Source: Litorilinea aerophila | GTDB taxonomy: Bacteria; Chloroflexota; Anaerolineae; Caldilineales; Caldilineaceae | DNA: 64,000 bases | Direction: 5' to 3' | Assembly: GCF_006569185.2 (NCBI RefSeq) | Contig: NZ_VIGC02000002.1 | Coordinates: forward strand, 186,001-250,000 | In this document: in pieces, positions 10,670-18,034 of the stretch | Numbering within the stretch: position 1 is the first letter of the stretch | How the letters are laid out: each line of letters opens with the position of its first letter | The notes under the pieces: generated by a model | Database searches by the model: none | Told to the model about the DNA's origin: nothing | Seen by the model: only the letters and a program-made list of their open reading frames with translations | Translations under genes and position numbers: made by a program

Positions 10670-10848
10670 GAAAGATTAAAGATAAAGATTGAAGATTGGG
10701 GCTGGTGTGAAGGCCTGGTTTGCCCCGCAAAAACGCAGAGGACACAGCGATGTTCCGGGGAAAATCCTGTGTCCTCTGCGGTGTTTTTGTTCAAGGTCTC
10801 AAAACTGGTTAACACCCCCAATCTTCAATCTTTAATCTTCAACCTTCA
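10670..10848. terminator. Large nested inverted repeat between convergent ftsH and ftsK
   Basis: Outer arms about 25-30 bases long run from ~10670 (AAAGATTAAAGA... to GATTGGGG at 10701) and from 10814 (CCCCCAATCTTCAATC onward to ~10848), pairing with a few-base offset. Inner arms ACGCAGAGGACACAG (10733-10747) and CTGTGTCCTCTGCG (10767-10780) form a second stem, flanked by A-run and T-run, so it can end transcription from both sides. The ftsK stop codon lies inside the right outer arm. The CAGAGGACACAG core resembles repeats scattered in many high-GC genomes. Confidence 0.7.
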
Positions 10849-13064
10849 ACCTCACCTTCCTCGTCCTCTTCTTCCTTGAGCAACACTTCCCGGCCCTGGC
10901 CGCCTCCCAAATCCGGGCCGACGATGCCCCGGGCCTCCAGCTCCTCCATCAGTCGGGCGGCCTTGGGGTAGCCCACCCGCAGCTTGCGCTGTAACAGGCT
11001 CGTACTACAGCTGGACATGCCCCGCAGGACGTCGATGGCATCCTGGATCAGCTCATCTTCGTCGTCGAGCTGATCCAGCAGGCTGTTCCAGGGGGGAACG
11101 GCGGCAGGGCTTGTGTCGCCGGCCTCGGCCTTCCAGAACGCCACCACCCGGGCAATCTCCTCGTCCGAGACGAAGCAGCCCTGACAGCGAAGGAGCTTGG
11201 CGAGATCAGGGCGCATGAGGAGCATGTCTCCCCGGCCCAGCAGCCGCTCCGCGCCCGGCGTATCCAGGATCACCCGGCTGTCCACCTGGCTGGAGACGGC
11301 AAAGGCGATGCGGGAGGGGAAGTTGGCCTTGATCAGGCCGGTCACCACGTCGGTACTGGGGCGCTGGGTGGCCAGGATCAGGTGGATGCCTGTGGCCCGG
11401 GCCATCTGGGCCAGACGACAGATCTGGCGCTCAATGTCCTCGCCCGCGGTCATCATCAGGTCGGCCAACTCGTCGATGATGAGCACGATGTAGGGCATGG
11501 GTTCCAGCCCGGCCTGTCGCTTGCGGCCCCGGGCCAGCTTGTTGTAGGCGTCGATGTTGCGCACGCCCAGCTCCCGGAAGAGCCGGTAGCGGTCGTCCAT
11601 CTGCAGCAGCAGCCAGGTGAGCGCCCCCATGACGTGGTCCACGTCGGTAATCACGTTGCCGATCAGGTGGGGGATGCCGTTGTAACCGGGCAACTCCACC
11701 ATCTTGGGATCTACCATCACAAACCGCAACGTCTCCGGGCCGTGCTGCATGAGCAGGCTGGTGATGATGGTGTTGATGCAGACCGACTTGCCCGCGCCGG
11801 TGGCGCCGGCAATCAGGAGGTGGGGCGCCCGGGCCAGGTCCATGACCACTGGCGCGCCCGCGGTGTCCCGGCCCAGACCCACGAGCAACGCGCCGCTCTG
11901 TCGCCGCATGGCCTCACTCTCCAGGATGCCCCGCAGGCCGACCATGGTCTTCTCGGGATTGGGCACCTCGATGCCCACGTAGGGGCGGCCCGGCACTGGC
12001 GCTTCAATGCGCACGGCCGGGGCGGCCAGGGCCAGGGCCAGATCGTCGGCCAGGTTCACAATGCGGTTGACCCGGACCTTGCGGCGCTTGCCCGAGCGTT
12101 CCACGTAGAGGGGCTCGACCCCAAACTGGGTCACCGTGGGGCCGCTCTCCATGTGGACCACCTTCACCGGCACGTTGAAGTCGTGGAGGGTCTGTTCGAT
12201 TAGCTGCCCCAGGAGGTGGACGTCCCCACTCTGGAAGGTGCCTGAATCGGGCGTCAGCAGATCCAGGGAAGGCAACCGGGAGTTCTCGGGGCGTACCGGA
12301 CGCTGGGCTCTGGCTCCCTTTTCTCGCCCTTTGCGGGTAGGTTTCGACGCTTCCCTGGCCTGGGCGGGGGAGGAGGCCCTGGCTCGCCGGGGGGCAGGAG
12401 TCGCCGCGGGCGGCTCCTCATCCACGGGCGGCACGAAGTTTTCCGTGGCCGGCAGGGGCGCCCGCCATTCCGCTTCCGGCTCCTCCAGCTCTTCGGGCGG
12501 CGGGAACCAGGCGCTCAGGCGCTGGCCGACGGCCCTGGCCAGGGGCGGGAGGTAATGGGCCAGCAGCGCGGCCACGTAGAGCAAGGGGGTGTAGCGCCAG
12601 AGCAAGACCAGCCCCACCAGCCCCACCAGGCAGATGAACACAAAGGCAGGCCACTGCCCCAGGGTCGCCACCAGAATGCCGCCCAGGGCCCACCCCACCA
12701 GGCCCCCATTGGTGCCGTCCGCGCGCAGGGACCAGTCAAAGGTGGCGTGATGCCAGGCGAAGGTGCCGCTCTGCAGGGCCAGCAGGGTGAGCTCCGCGCC
12801 CAGGATGGCCTCCACGCTCCAGTAGCCCAGCCGCCCCCGGGACATGAGCACGCCGCCGGTGAGCAGCAGGGCCAGCGCCCACAGGGGCGCAGTCCACCCC
12901 ACCATCTTCTCGGCCCAGGAAGGGGTATCTCCCCCCAGCGTAAAGAGCACCAGGGCACCGGCTACGAAGAGCACCAGGCCCACGAACTCAGCCCGCAGGT
13001 ACTCCCGAAGCTCCTGGACGAGATCGGTCATCTGGGTGGATGCGGATACGGTGGTCTTGGCCAT
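10839..13064 (-). CDS. ftsK: DNA translocase FtsK/SpoIIIE
   Basis: A 741-residue hexameric DNA pump that moves chromosome ends through the closing septum. The N-terminal third has about four to five TM helices (residues ~25-185). A Pro/Ala/Arg-rich linker follows, then the motor with Walker A GATGAGKS, Walker B VLIIDELADLMM, and LATQRPSTDVVTGLIKANFPS. The C-terminal winged-helix gamma domain (LLQRKLRVGYPKAARLMEEL), which reads chromosome polarity sequences, is present. The tail ends EEDEEGEVEG, and its last codons and stop are made by the inverted repeat. Nothing downstream on the same strand before ftsH's end. Confidence 0.95.
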   Translation of the reverse strand: MAKTTVSASTQMTDLVQELREYLRAEFVGLVLFVAGALVLFTLGGDTPSWAEKMVGWTAPLWALALLLTGGVLMSRGRLGYWSVEAILGAELTLLALQSGTFAWHHATFDWSLRADGTNGGLVGWALGGILVATLGQWPAFVFICLVGLVGLVLLWRYTPLLYVAALLAHYLPPLARAVGQRLSAWFPPPEELEEPEAEWRAPLPATENFVPPVDEEPPAATPAPRRARASSPAQAREASKPTRKGREKGARAQRPVRPENSRLPSLDLLTPDSGTFQSGDVHLLGQLIEQTLHDFNVPVKVVHMESGPTVTQFGVEPLYVERSGKRRKVRVNRIVNLADDLALALAAPAVRIEAPVPGRPYVGIEVPNPEKTMVGLRGILESEAMRRQSGALLVGLGRDTAGAPVVMDLARAPHLLIAGATGAGKSVCINTIITSLLMQHGPETLRFVMVDPKMVELPGYNGIPHLIGNVITDVDHVMGALTWLLLQMDDRYRLFRELGVRNIDAYNKLARGRKRQAGLEPMPYIVLIIDELADLMMTAGEDIERQICRLAQMARATGIHLILATQRPSTDVVTGLIKANFPSRIAFAVSSQVDSRVILDTPGAERLLGRGDMLLMRPDLAKLLRCQGCFVSDEEIARVVAFWKAEAGDTSPAAVPPWNSLLDQLDDEDELIQDAIDVLRGMSSCSTSLLQRKLRVGYPKAARLMEELEARGIVGPDLGGGQGREVLLKEEEDEEGEVEG

Positions 13065-13093
13065 GGTCAGATTCTACCTGTGCCGTCACGGAC

Positions 13094-13123
13094 TTCTGCC
13101 GTCGTATTTTCTGCCGTCGTATT
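13094..13123. repeat. Perfect 15-bp tandem duplication in the ftsK upstream gap
   Basis: TTCTGCCGTCGTATT occurs twice in a row (13094-13108, 13109-13123), followed by CGCCAG. A single relative, TTCTGCCGTGGTATTTACG, occurs at 22575-22593 between two convergent genes. This is a short dispersed repeat of unknown role. Confidence 0.6.
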
Positions 13124-13174
13124 TCGCCAGGCTATCAGGATGCATGGTACGTGGTGCGTCAACCCGTCCACGCA

Positions 13175-15193
13175 CTACGCTTTACGCTCGCCGGCCTCTT
13201 CCAGCACCTGGCTGCGGCTGTTGCGCTCCAGGGCGTTGTCCTGCTCCATTTCGGTCAGGACTCGAGCCACCTGGCCGATGGCCACCCGCTGCTTGCGGTA
13301 GAGGTCGCTCTCGCTGATGGCCAGCCGGTCGGCGATCTCCCGCACCTTCCGTCCCTGGATGAAGCGCATCTCCAGGATGTTGTAGAGCAGCCACTCGGGT
13401 GCGCTCAGGTTGGGCTTCCCCTCGGGCCTCAGCTTCTCGATGGCGGTCCCCAAGACCAGGCGCAGGGCCTTGGTGGGGTTGCCGTCGGCCTGCTCCAGCG
13501 CGGCCCCCACCACCCGCAGATGGACCAGGGGGCTGCGGGTCAGCTTGGGGCCGCCCCAGTAGTGGCTGAGGGCATCCTTGACCCACGCCTCAAACTCCGG
13601 GCTGTGGATGGGGCTGGGGTTCAGCAGCGCCTGGGCGGGCGGCTCCGCGCTGTCCACCGTCTGGTAGGGGATCAGCCCCCGCAACTCCTGGATGCGCTCG
13701 ATGTCCGGGATGATGCGGCGCAGGGCGACGAAGACGCCCTGCTGCAGCTTGCGGTCCAGCAAAGCCCGGGCCACCCGCTGGATCATACGCTCCAGCACCG
13801 CGAGCTCGTCCTGGCTCAGCAGGGGCGTCTCGGTCCGGGCCTTCACCCCCAGCATGCCCAAGACAGGAGGCACCGGGGCGCGGCTGCCGTTGTCCTGGGC
13901 CGGCTCCAAAAGGGGCCAGAGCCAGAAGCCGGCGTGGGAGATGGGGTAGAGGCCCTGGGACTGCTTCAAAGCCCGGTTCAGGGCATCACTCCAGTCGCTC
14001 ACGGCCAGCACCTGCTGCCGGGTATCGGGCGGCCCCACCACCACCTCCAGGATCAAGTCTGGCCCCACTACAGAGGCCACGAAGCCCGAGGGCACCCGCA
14101 ACAGCTCGCACAGGGCCACCAGGCTGTTTTCCAGAAACTGGCGCAGGTCGCTGGTGGTGAGCAGGCGGCGGTCCAGTTCCCGCAACCAGGCAATTTCATC
14201 CCGGTCCTCACGATAGATGACGTAATCCACCAGGGTTTTGGTTACGCTCAATATGAGCTGGCTGAGCACAATGACCCCGGTGATGACGCTGAACAGGACC
14301 AGATCCCGGGGCAACCCCAGGATGCGCTCCACCGTGGGCACCGTCTGGATGGCCAGGATGACCAGGATGGCCACCACCGGTCCCCGGGTGAAGAAGCGCA
14401 GCAGCCGGTAGCGCACCACCCGGTCCGGCGTGAGGACGCCGAAGTAGGCCACCGTGTAGCTCATCAGCACCAGCATGATCCCCACGGCGCTGTTTACGGC
14501 CAGAGAAAGGAGCAAGATCGGGATGCCGGAACCGGGCGCGCCGATGAAGGGGCTCAGGCCGACCAGGTAGGGGAAGATGCCCACGCCCGGCGCCAGGAAC
14601 GCACCCAGCAGGTAGGTCATCCGCTGGCGGCTGCTGTCGGTGAGGCAGCGCTGGCGGGCCTTCCAGATATTGCCCAGGGAGAGGCTGACGGCCAGTACGA
14701 AAAAGAGGGCGAAGAGGCCGAAGTAGGGCCCGGCCTCCAGGTAGCTGATGGGAGGGTAGTAGCGCACTTCGCCCACCAGCTGCCGGCCAAAGAGGGCGCT
14801 GGCCGCGCTGAGCAGGGAAATGGTGAAAATCATCCAGAGCACCCGGCGCCGCCGGGCCACCGGGTAGTTGGTGGTGCGCAGGACAGCCAGGGAGAAGGCG
14901 TAATAGGCCACCGGCAACAGGGCGATGCCCAGCCACTGGAAGCGGAGCCAGCGCGCGGCCGAGTCGGCCGAGATGACCCGATCCAGCGCCACGTCGCTGG
15001 CGTAGACCAGCATGACGCAGGCCAGGAGCAGGGCAAAGCGCCGGGCGACCGCGTCCCGAAAATTGTATGTGAGGGTGTAGGCCAACAGGGAAAAGCTCAG
15101 GATAGTCAGGACCGACGACAGGGCAACGTTGGCGAAGGTCAGCAGGTGGCCCAGACTGAACATGGCGTCCGACATGGCGTTTAACTCACCCAT
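13175..15193 (-). CDS. Membrane receptor-like protein: 7TM domain, GAF-like domain, C-terminal helix-turn-helix
   Basis: A 672-residue protein. Residues ~1-330 hold at least seven hydrophobic segments arranged like the N-terminal 7TM region of some histidine kinases. A coil (YREDRDEIAWLRELDRRLL) leads into a GAF-like stretch (~345-500) starting LRQFLENSLVALCELL. The C-terminal ~60 residues (PEWLLYNILEMRF...VREIADRLAISESDLYRKQ) form a sigma-region-4/LuxR-like HTH. There is no H-box, HATPase, GGDEF or EAL domain. It therefore resembles a membrane-bound one-component regulator; the signal and targets are unknown. The start overlaps the upstream gene by 13 bases; an internal ATG at 15175 is an alternative. 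Confidence 0.6.
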   Translation of the reverse strand: MGELNAMSDAMFSLGHLLTFANVALSSVLTILSFSLLAYTLTYNFRDAVARRFALLLACVMLVYASDVALDRVISADSAARWLRFQWLGIALLPVAYYAFSLAVLRTTNYPVARRRRVLWMIFTISLLSAASALFGRQLVGEVRYYPPISYLEAGPYFGLFALFFVLAVSLSLGNIWKARQRCLTDSSRQRMTYLLGAFLAPGVGIFPYLVGLSPFIGAPGSGIPILLLSLAVNSAVGIMLVLMSYTVAYFGVLTPDRVVRYRLLRFFTRGPVVAILVILAIQTVPTVERILGLPRDLVLFSVITGVIVLSQLILSVTKTLVDYVIYREDRDEIAWLRELDRRLLTTSDLRQFLENSLVALCELLRVPSGFVASVVGPDLILEVVVGPPDTRQQVLAVSDWSDALNRALKQSQGLYPISHAGFWLWPLLEPAQDNGSRAPVPPVLGMLGVKARTETPLLSQDELAVLERMIQRVARALLDRKLQQGVFVALRRIIPDIERIQELRGLIPYQTVDSAEPPAQALLNPSPIHSPEFEAWVKDALSHYWGGPKLTRSPLVHLRVVGAALEQADGNPTKALRLVLGTAIEKLRPEGKPNLSAPEWLLYNILEMRFIQGRKVREIADRLAISESDLYRKQRVAIGQVARVLTEMEQDNALERNSRSQVLEEAGERKA

Positions 15194-15990
15194 TCCACTT
15201 CTTCATCCACCACAATCCACATTTTGCGGCGCTTGCGCAACACCAGCCGAAAACCGCCCCCCACGGTAGGCGTACGCCGGATGTGAATCCGGAGTTCCGC
15301 ATCCTGCAAGGTGTGAAAGTCGATGGGCTCCATCTCGATGATGGGGCCTTCGGCGGGCGGCGCCGGCTCGTCGGGCATCAACCACAGGGTTTCCCCTTCG
15401 AACCCCAGGTCGCCCTCCACCTCGGCCGGATGGCAGCGGATGCGCAGCTGGGCCGGCTTGCCGTCCGGATTGGGTTCCAGATAGCGCAACTGCCCCAATT
15501 TGTGGATGAGCACCGTCCGCCGGATGCGGATGGTGTCGGGCTCCTGGGGATCCGCGCTGCGGTAGTAGCGGGCCAGGGCATAGGTGGGGCCAAAGGCGTT
15601 CTGTTGGCTGAGGAGCCGCAACAGCTCCTCCCGCACGGCGCTCCAGCGGTAGCGCCACTCCTTGGTCCGGATCTGATCGCCATACTCCAGCAGCTCCAGG
15701 GTCGCCTCGGCGCCCAGCCGGCTGATGATGGAGAGGGGCGACATCCGGGTGGGGTCCTGCTTGAGCCGGGCCAGCAGGATCTCCGGCGTGGACTCGATTT
15801 CATCGGTCGCCAGAAAGGAGCGCCGGGTGCTTAGCGTAAAAAAGATGCCCAGGACGATGGCCGCCGCCAACAGCCCGATCAGGGTCCAGGCCACCGGGTC
15901 CATCGCGGCCAGGATGCGGGATAATGAAGGAAATTGGTCCAATTCCCAGCGCTGCAGGAGCTGCTGGACGAGCTCAAAAAGATCAGGCAT
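15181..15990 (-). CDS. Single-pass membrane protein of unknown function
   Basis: A 269-residue protein, not recognised. It has a short N-terminal segment, one strong TM helix at about residues 28-50 (WTLIGLLAAAIVLGIFF), then a soluble domain with an Arg-rich helical part and a C-terminal beta-rich part ending RRKMWIVVDEEVEWVS. It overlaps the start of the 7TM-HTH gene, so the two are translated together and may act together, for example as a sensor accessory. The ATG at 15988-15990 is used; the longer frame to 16119 reads through a promoter-like and repeat region. Confidence 0.55.
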   Translation of the reverse strand: MPDLFELVQQLLQRWELDQFPSLSRILAAMDPVAWTLIGLLAAAIVLGIFFTLSTRRSFLATDEIESTPEILLARLKQDPTRMSPLSIISRLGAEATLELLEYGDQIRTKEWRYRWSAVREELLRLLSQQNAFGPTYALARYYRSADPQEPDTIRIRRTVLIHKLGQLRYLEPNPDGKPAQLRIRCHPAEVEGDLGFEGETLWLMPDEPAPPAEGPIIEMEPIDFHTLQDAELRIHIRRTPTVGGGFRLVLRKRRKMWIVVDEEVEWVS

Positions 15991-16059
15991 GGCGTACAGA
16001 TCACCACCGCTGCGACTTTTGGTATATTGATGCCGGCCGCACGTCAGGCCGCGCGGTGA

Positions 16060-16068
16060 ATTGTACCA
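16060..16068 (-). promoter_or_regulatory. Possible extended -10 for the 15.2-16.0 kb operon
   Basis: Read on the minus strand, TGGTACAAT gives an extended -10 (TG-n-TACAAT) about 70 bases upstream of the start at 15990. No clear -35 was seen. Confidence 0.35.
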
Positions 16069-16106
16069 TAGCCCCGCGCGGCCCGCCCAGGAGTAGGGGC
16101 GGGGGG

Positions 16107-16237
16107 GGGTATAGTTCAAGATCGTCGGGGTTCTCCCATCGGACGCCGCTGTAGGGGCGCTGCTTGCTGCGCCCGCCTATGCCGGACAGGGCTTGCCCTG
16201 TCCCTACATCCTGCATCGACGATTCTGAACTATACCC
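16107..16237. mobile_element. MITE-like element E1 with 21-bp terminal inverted repeats
   Basis: The left end GGGTATAGTTCAAGATCGTCG and the right end (read inversely) GGGTATAGTTCAGAATCGTC-G match except at two positions, over an element of 131 bp. The interior contains two further palindromes (GGGGCGCTGCTTGCTGCGCCC and GGACAGGGCTTGCCCTGTCC). There is no coding capacity. It opens a cluster of similar elements around the toxin-antitoxin genes. Mobility is inferred from structure only. Confidence 0.6.
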
Positions 16238-16263
16238 GGGCGGGGGGCGGGAGGAAAATGACA

Positions 16264-16342
16264 GGGTGCGTCCCATTTTGGGGGGAACCGGTGGCAGCGC
16301 CCAGGGTGTGGCCCCCGCGGCCCCAAAATGTGGTACGCACCC
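16264..16342. mobile_element. MITE-like element E2 (GGGTGCGTCCCA ends)
   Basis: The left end GGGTGCGTCCCATTTTGGGG (16264-16283) pairs with the right end at 16321-16342, whose inverse reads GGGTGCGTACCACATTTTGG. The ~37-bp interior is GC-rich. It lies just upstream of the first toxin-antitoxin promoter. Related ends bound element E3 at 17017-17184. Confidence 0.55.
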
Positions 16343-16358
16343 AAAATGACACAACATA

Positions 16359-16405
16359 TTGACACACCCTAGATATGTGTGCATAATAAACACAAGGAGG
16401 TGTGT
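16359..16405 (+). promoter_or_regulatory. Sigma-70 promoter and paired ACACA/TGTGT inverted repeats for the RHH/MazF operon
   Basis: TTGACA (16359-16364) and CATAAT (16382-16387) are separated by 17 bases. Two inverted repeats with the same half-sites lie across it: ACACA-9-TGTGT (16362-16380) between the -35 and -10, and ACACA-6-TGTGT (16390-16405) enclosing the Shine-Dalgarno AGGAGG. This fits autorepression by the RHH antitoxin at both transcription and translation start; the binding itself is inferred. Confidence 0.65.
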
Positions 16406-16406
16406 C

Positions 16407-16652
16407 ATGAATATGTACCGTGCTCAAATCATCCTGGAAAAAAAGCAGCATGAGTTGCTGTCTCGTATCGCTCGGGAGGAGGGCAAATCCATCTCTGAGA
16501 CGGTACGCGATCTGCTCGAGCTGGCCCTCCGGGAGCGCCGACGCCACCAGATGGAGCTGGCAGCCCAGGCTCTGCTCGAGGACTATCACAGCGACCCCGA
16601 GCTGACCGCCTTCACCGCGCTGGACGGTGAGGATGTGCAGGAGGCGGCATGA
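16407..16652 (+). CDS. Ribbon-helix-helix antitoxin (CopG/Arc type)
   Basis: An 81-residue protein. The N-terminal YRAQIILEKKQHELLSRIA followed by EEGKSISETVRDLLELAL is a ribbon-helix-helix DNA-binding domain: a beta strand, then two helices. The C-terminal tail (LLEDYHSDPELTAFTALDGE) is acidic and probably wraps the toxin. AAGGAGG lies 7 bases before the ATG at 16407; the longer frame from 16359 starts inside the promoter. It overlaps the toxin gene by ATGA. Together they form a MazEF-like type II toxin-antitoxin unit with an RHH instead of an AbrB-type antitoxin. Confidence 0.85.
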   Translation: MNMYRAQIILEKKQHELLSRIAREEGKSISETVRDLLELALRERRRHQMELAAQALLEDYHSDPELTAFTALDGEDVQEAA

Positions 16653-16987
16653 AGCGCGGCGAGGTCTGGCTGGTCAACCTCGACCCAACCGTCGGGGCGG
16701 AAATCCGCAAGACCCGGCCGGCGGTTCTCGTCTCCAGCGACATGGTGGGCATCTTGCCCTTGCGGGTGATTGTACCCATCACCGAGTGGAAAGACCGCTA
16801 CGGCATGGCCCCCTGGATGGTGCGCATCGAACCCACACCCGCCAACGGATTGGCCAAGACTTCCGTGGCCGACTGCTTTCAGATACGCTCCATTTCCACC
16901 GGCAGACTGGTACGAAAAGTCGGACAGGTCGCTGCCGAGGAGATGGATCGGATCGTGGAGGGCATCAAACTGGTGATTGAGGCATAG
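16649..16987 (+). CDS. MazF/PemK-family endoribonuclease toxin
   Basis: A 112-residue protein with the start typical of the family, MKRGEVWLVNLDPTVGAEI, then KTRPAVLVSSD and a PITEWKDRY segment, and SVADCFQIRSIS, which matches the conserved ...D.iRti.. strand bearing the catalytic Thr/Ser region. MazF toxins cut single-stranded mRNA at short motifs and are held inactive by the antitoxin. Translation is coupled to the antitoxin gene by ATGA. The unit lies between two inverted-repeat elements (E2 and E3). Confidence 0.9.
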   Translation: MKRGEVWLVNLDPTVGAEIRKTRPAVLVSSDMVGILPLRVIVPITEWKDRYGMAPWMVRIEPTPANGLAKTSVADCFQIRSISTGRLVRKVGQVAAEEMDRIVEGIKLVIEA

Positions 16988-17016
16988 GCAGCCGCTCACC
17001 CCTGGGACTCTCCGAC

Positions 17017-17184
17017 GGGTGCGTTCCAAATTTTTGGGAAAGCGGGCGCAGCACGTTACGTCCACCGGGGGACCGACACCGGGGACCCTGGCGCCCCCGA
17101 GGCCGTAGGTCCCGTTTCCATACGGGACCGCATCCGTGCGGTATGGAAACCGCACCTACTGGCCAACAATCTGGGACGCATCCC
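17017..17184. mobile_element. MITE-like element E3 (ends related to E2)
   Basis: The left end begins GGGTGCGTTCCAAATTTTTG; the right end, read inversely, begins GGGATGCGTCCCAGATTGTT. The interior carries an inverted pair GTAGGTCCCGTTTCCATAC (17106-17124) and GTATGGAAACCGCACCTAC, the same CGTAGGTC motif found in the 145-bp repeat. No ORF. It fills most of the 274-base gap between the two toxin-antitoxin units. Confidence 0.55.
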
Positions 17185-17200
17185 TCTCCGACCAAACTGC

Positions 17201-17253
17201 TTGACAATTTCCGTTCATCTGCTATGCTGAATTTCAGAATTGCAGATGAACGG
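17201..17253 (+). promoter_or_regulatory. Promoter and long perfect inverted repeat for the AbrB/PIN operon
   Basis: TTGACA (17201-17206) is followed after 16 bases by TATGCT (17223-17228). CCGTTCATCTGC (17211-17222), in the spacer, is repeated exactly inverted as GCAGATGAACGG (17242-17253), whose last bases run into the Shine-Dalgarno CGGAGG before the ATG at 17262. The 12-bp arms, 19 bases apart, are a likely operator for the AbrB-type antitoxin or for the toxin-antitoxin complex. Confidence 0.7.
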
Positions 17254-17261
17254 AGGCGAAC

Positions 17262-17516
17262 ATGTCTGTCTATCCAATCCAGGTGACAAAGCGTGGTGTG
17301 ATTACGTTGCCGGCTGCAGTCCGCAAGGACAACCAGATCCGGGAAGGCCAAATGATGACTTTGGTGGACCTGGATGGAGTTTTCATTCTGATGCCAAGAG
17401 AACTCCAAACTGATCGCCTGGCGAACCGTCTGGCCCAGGCGTGGCAAGAGCAGGGTTTAGACCTTGAAACAATGCTGAAAACACTGCGCGAGGTCCGGAG
17501 TGAGTCCACCCCCTAA
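17262..17516 (+). CDS. AbrB/SpoVT-fold antitoxin
   Basis: An 84-residue protein. IQVTKRGVITLPAAVRKD...REGQMMTLVDLDGVFIL is the swapped-hairpin AbrB DNA-binding domain seen in MazE and VapB antitoxins. The remainder is a helical, charged tail expected to bind the toxin. The Shine-Dalgarno CGGAGG is part of the operator palindrome. The 3' end overlaps the PIN toxin gene by 17 bases, giving translational coupling. Confidence 0.85.
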   Translation: MSVYPIQVTKRGVITLPAAVRKDNQIREGQMMTLVDLDGVFILMPRELQTDRLANRLAQAWQEQGLDLETMLKTLREVRSESTP

Positions 17517-17949
17517 CGTGTTTTTAGACACCAGCGTGATCTTTGCCGCAATTCTTTCTCCCCAAGGAGGAGCCAGGATGGTGTTTCGTTTGGGGGAGAG
17601 CGGCCTGGTGCACTTGTGGATCGGGAGGCAAGTTTTGCGGGAATGTGAAGCCGTAGTGCAGCGGAAAGCTGCCCCTACCCTGCCCGACCTTGCTTTGCTG
17701 TTGCACACGGCCGGCGTTCAAGTAGGTCCGGAAGCTGGCGCAAATCATCTGGAAGATGCAAAGCGGCTGGTCGCGTATCTGCCGGATGCCCTCGTCCTGG
17801 CAGAAGCCCTCGAAACCCAGCCGGACTGGTTTCTTACCCATGATCACCAACACTTCTTGAAGCTTTCAAACGAAGAAGTATCGTTTCAGATTGGAACCCC
17901 CGGTGACTTTTTGACCTGGTTTCGAGAGAGGACGATCCAGGGAGACTGA
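17500..17949 (+). CDS. PIN-domain ribonuclease toxin (VapC-like)
   Basis: A 149-residue protein. The four-acid PIN pattern is visible: VFLDTSV (Asp near residue 10), RECEAVV (Glu), LPDALVLAEA (Asp) and THDHQHF (Asp). PIN toxins cleave specific tRNAs or rRNA with Mg2+. A GTG at 17500 is the start here, inside the antitoxin frame; another GTG at 17518 would shorten it by six residues. Downstream, 85 bases of ordinary spacer precede the fasciclin gene. Confidence 0.8.
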   Translation: MSPPPNVFLDTSVIFAAILSPQGGARMVFRLGESGLVHLWIGRQVLRECEAVVQRKAAPTLPDLALLLHTAGVQVGPEAGANHLEDAKRLVAYLPDALVLAEALETQPDWFLTHDHQHFLKLSNEEVSFQIGTPGDFLTWFRERTIQGD

Positions 17950-18034
17950 CACTTCGATTTTCAGGCGTATCTCCACCGGTGGCCGTGAGGAATGTCCTGC
18001 GGCCCGATCACCCCCGGGAGAAGGGAAGCACTGC

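Noticed and set aside
13175-15193. Histidine kinase
   Set aside because: The 7TM region looks like that of some kinases, but there is no H-box, N/G-box or other kinase motif; the C-terminus is an HTH.
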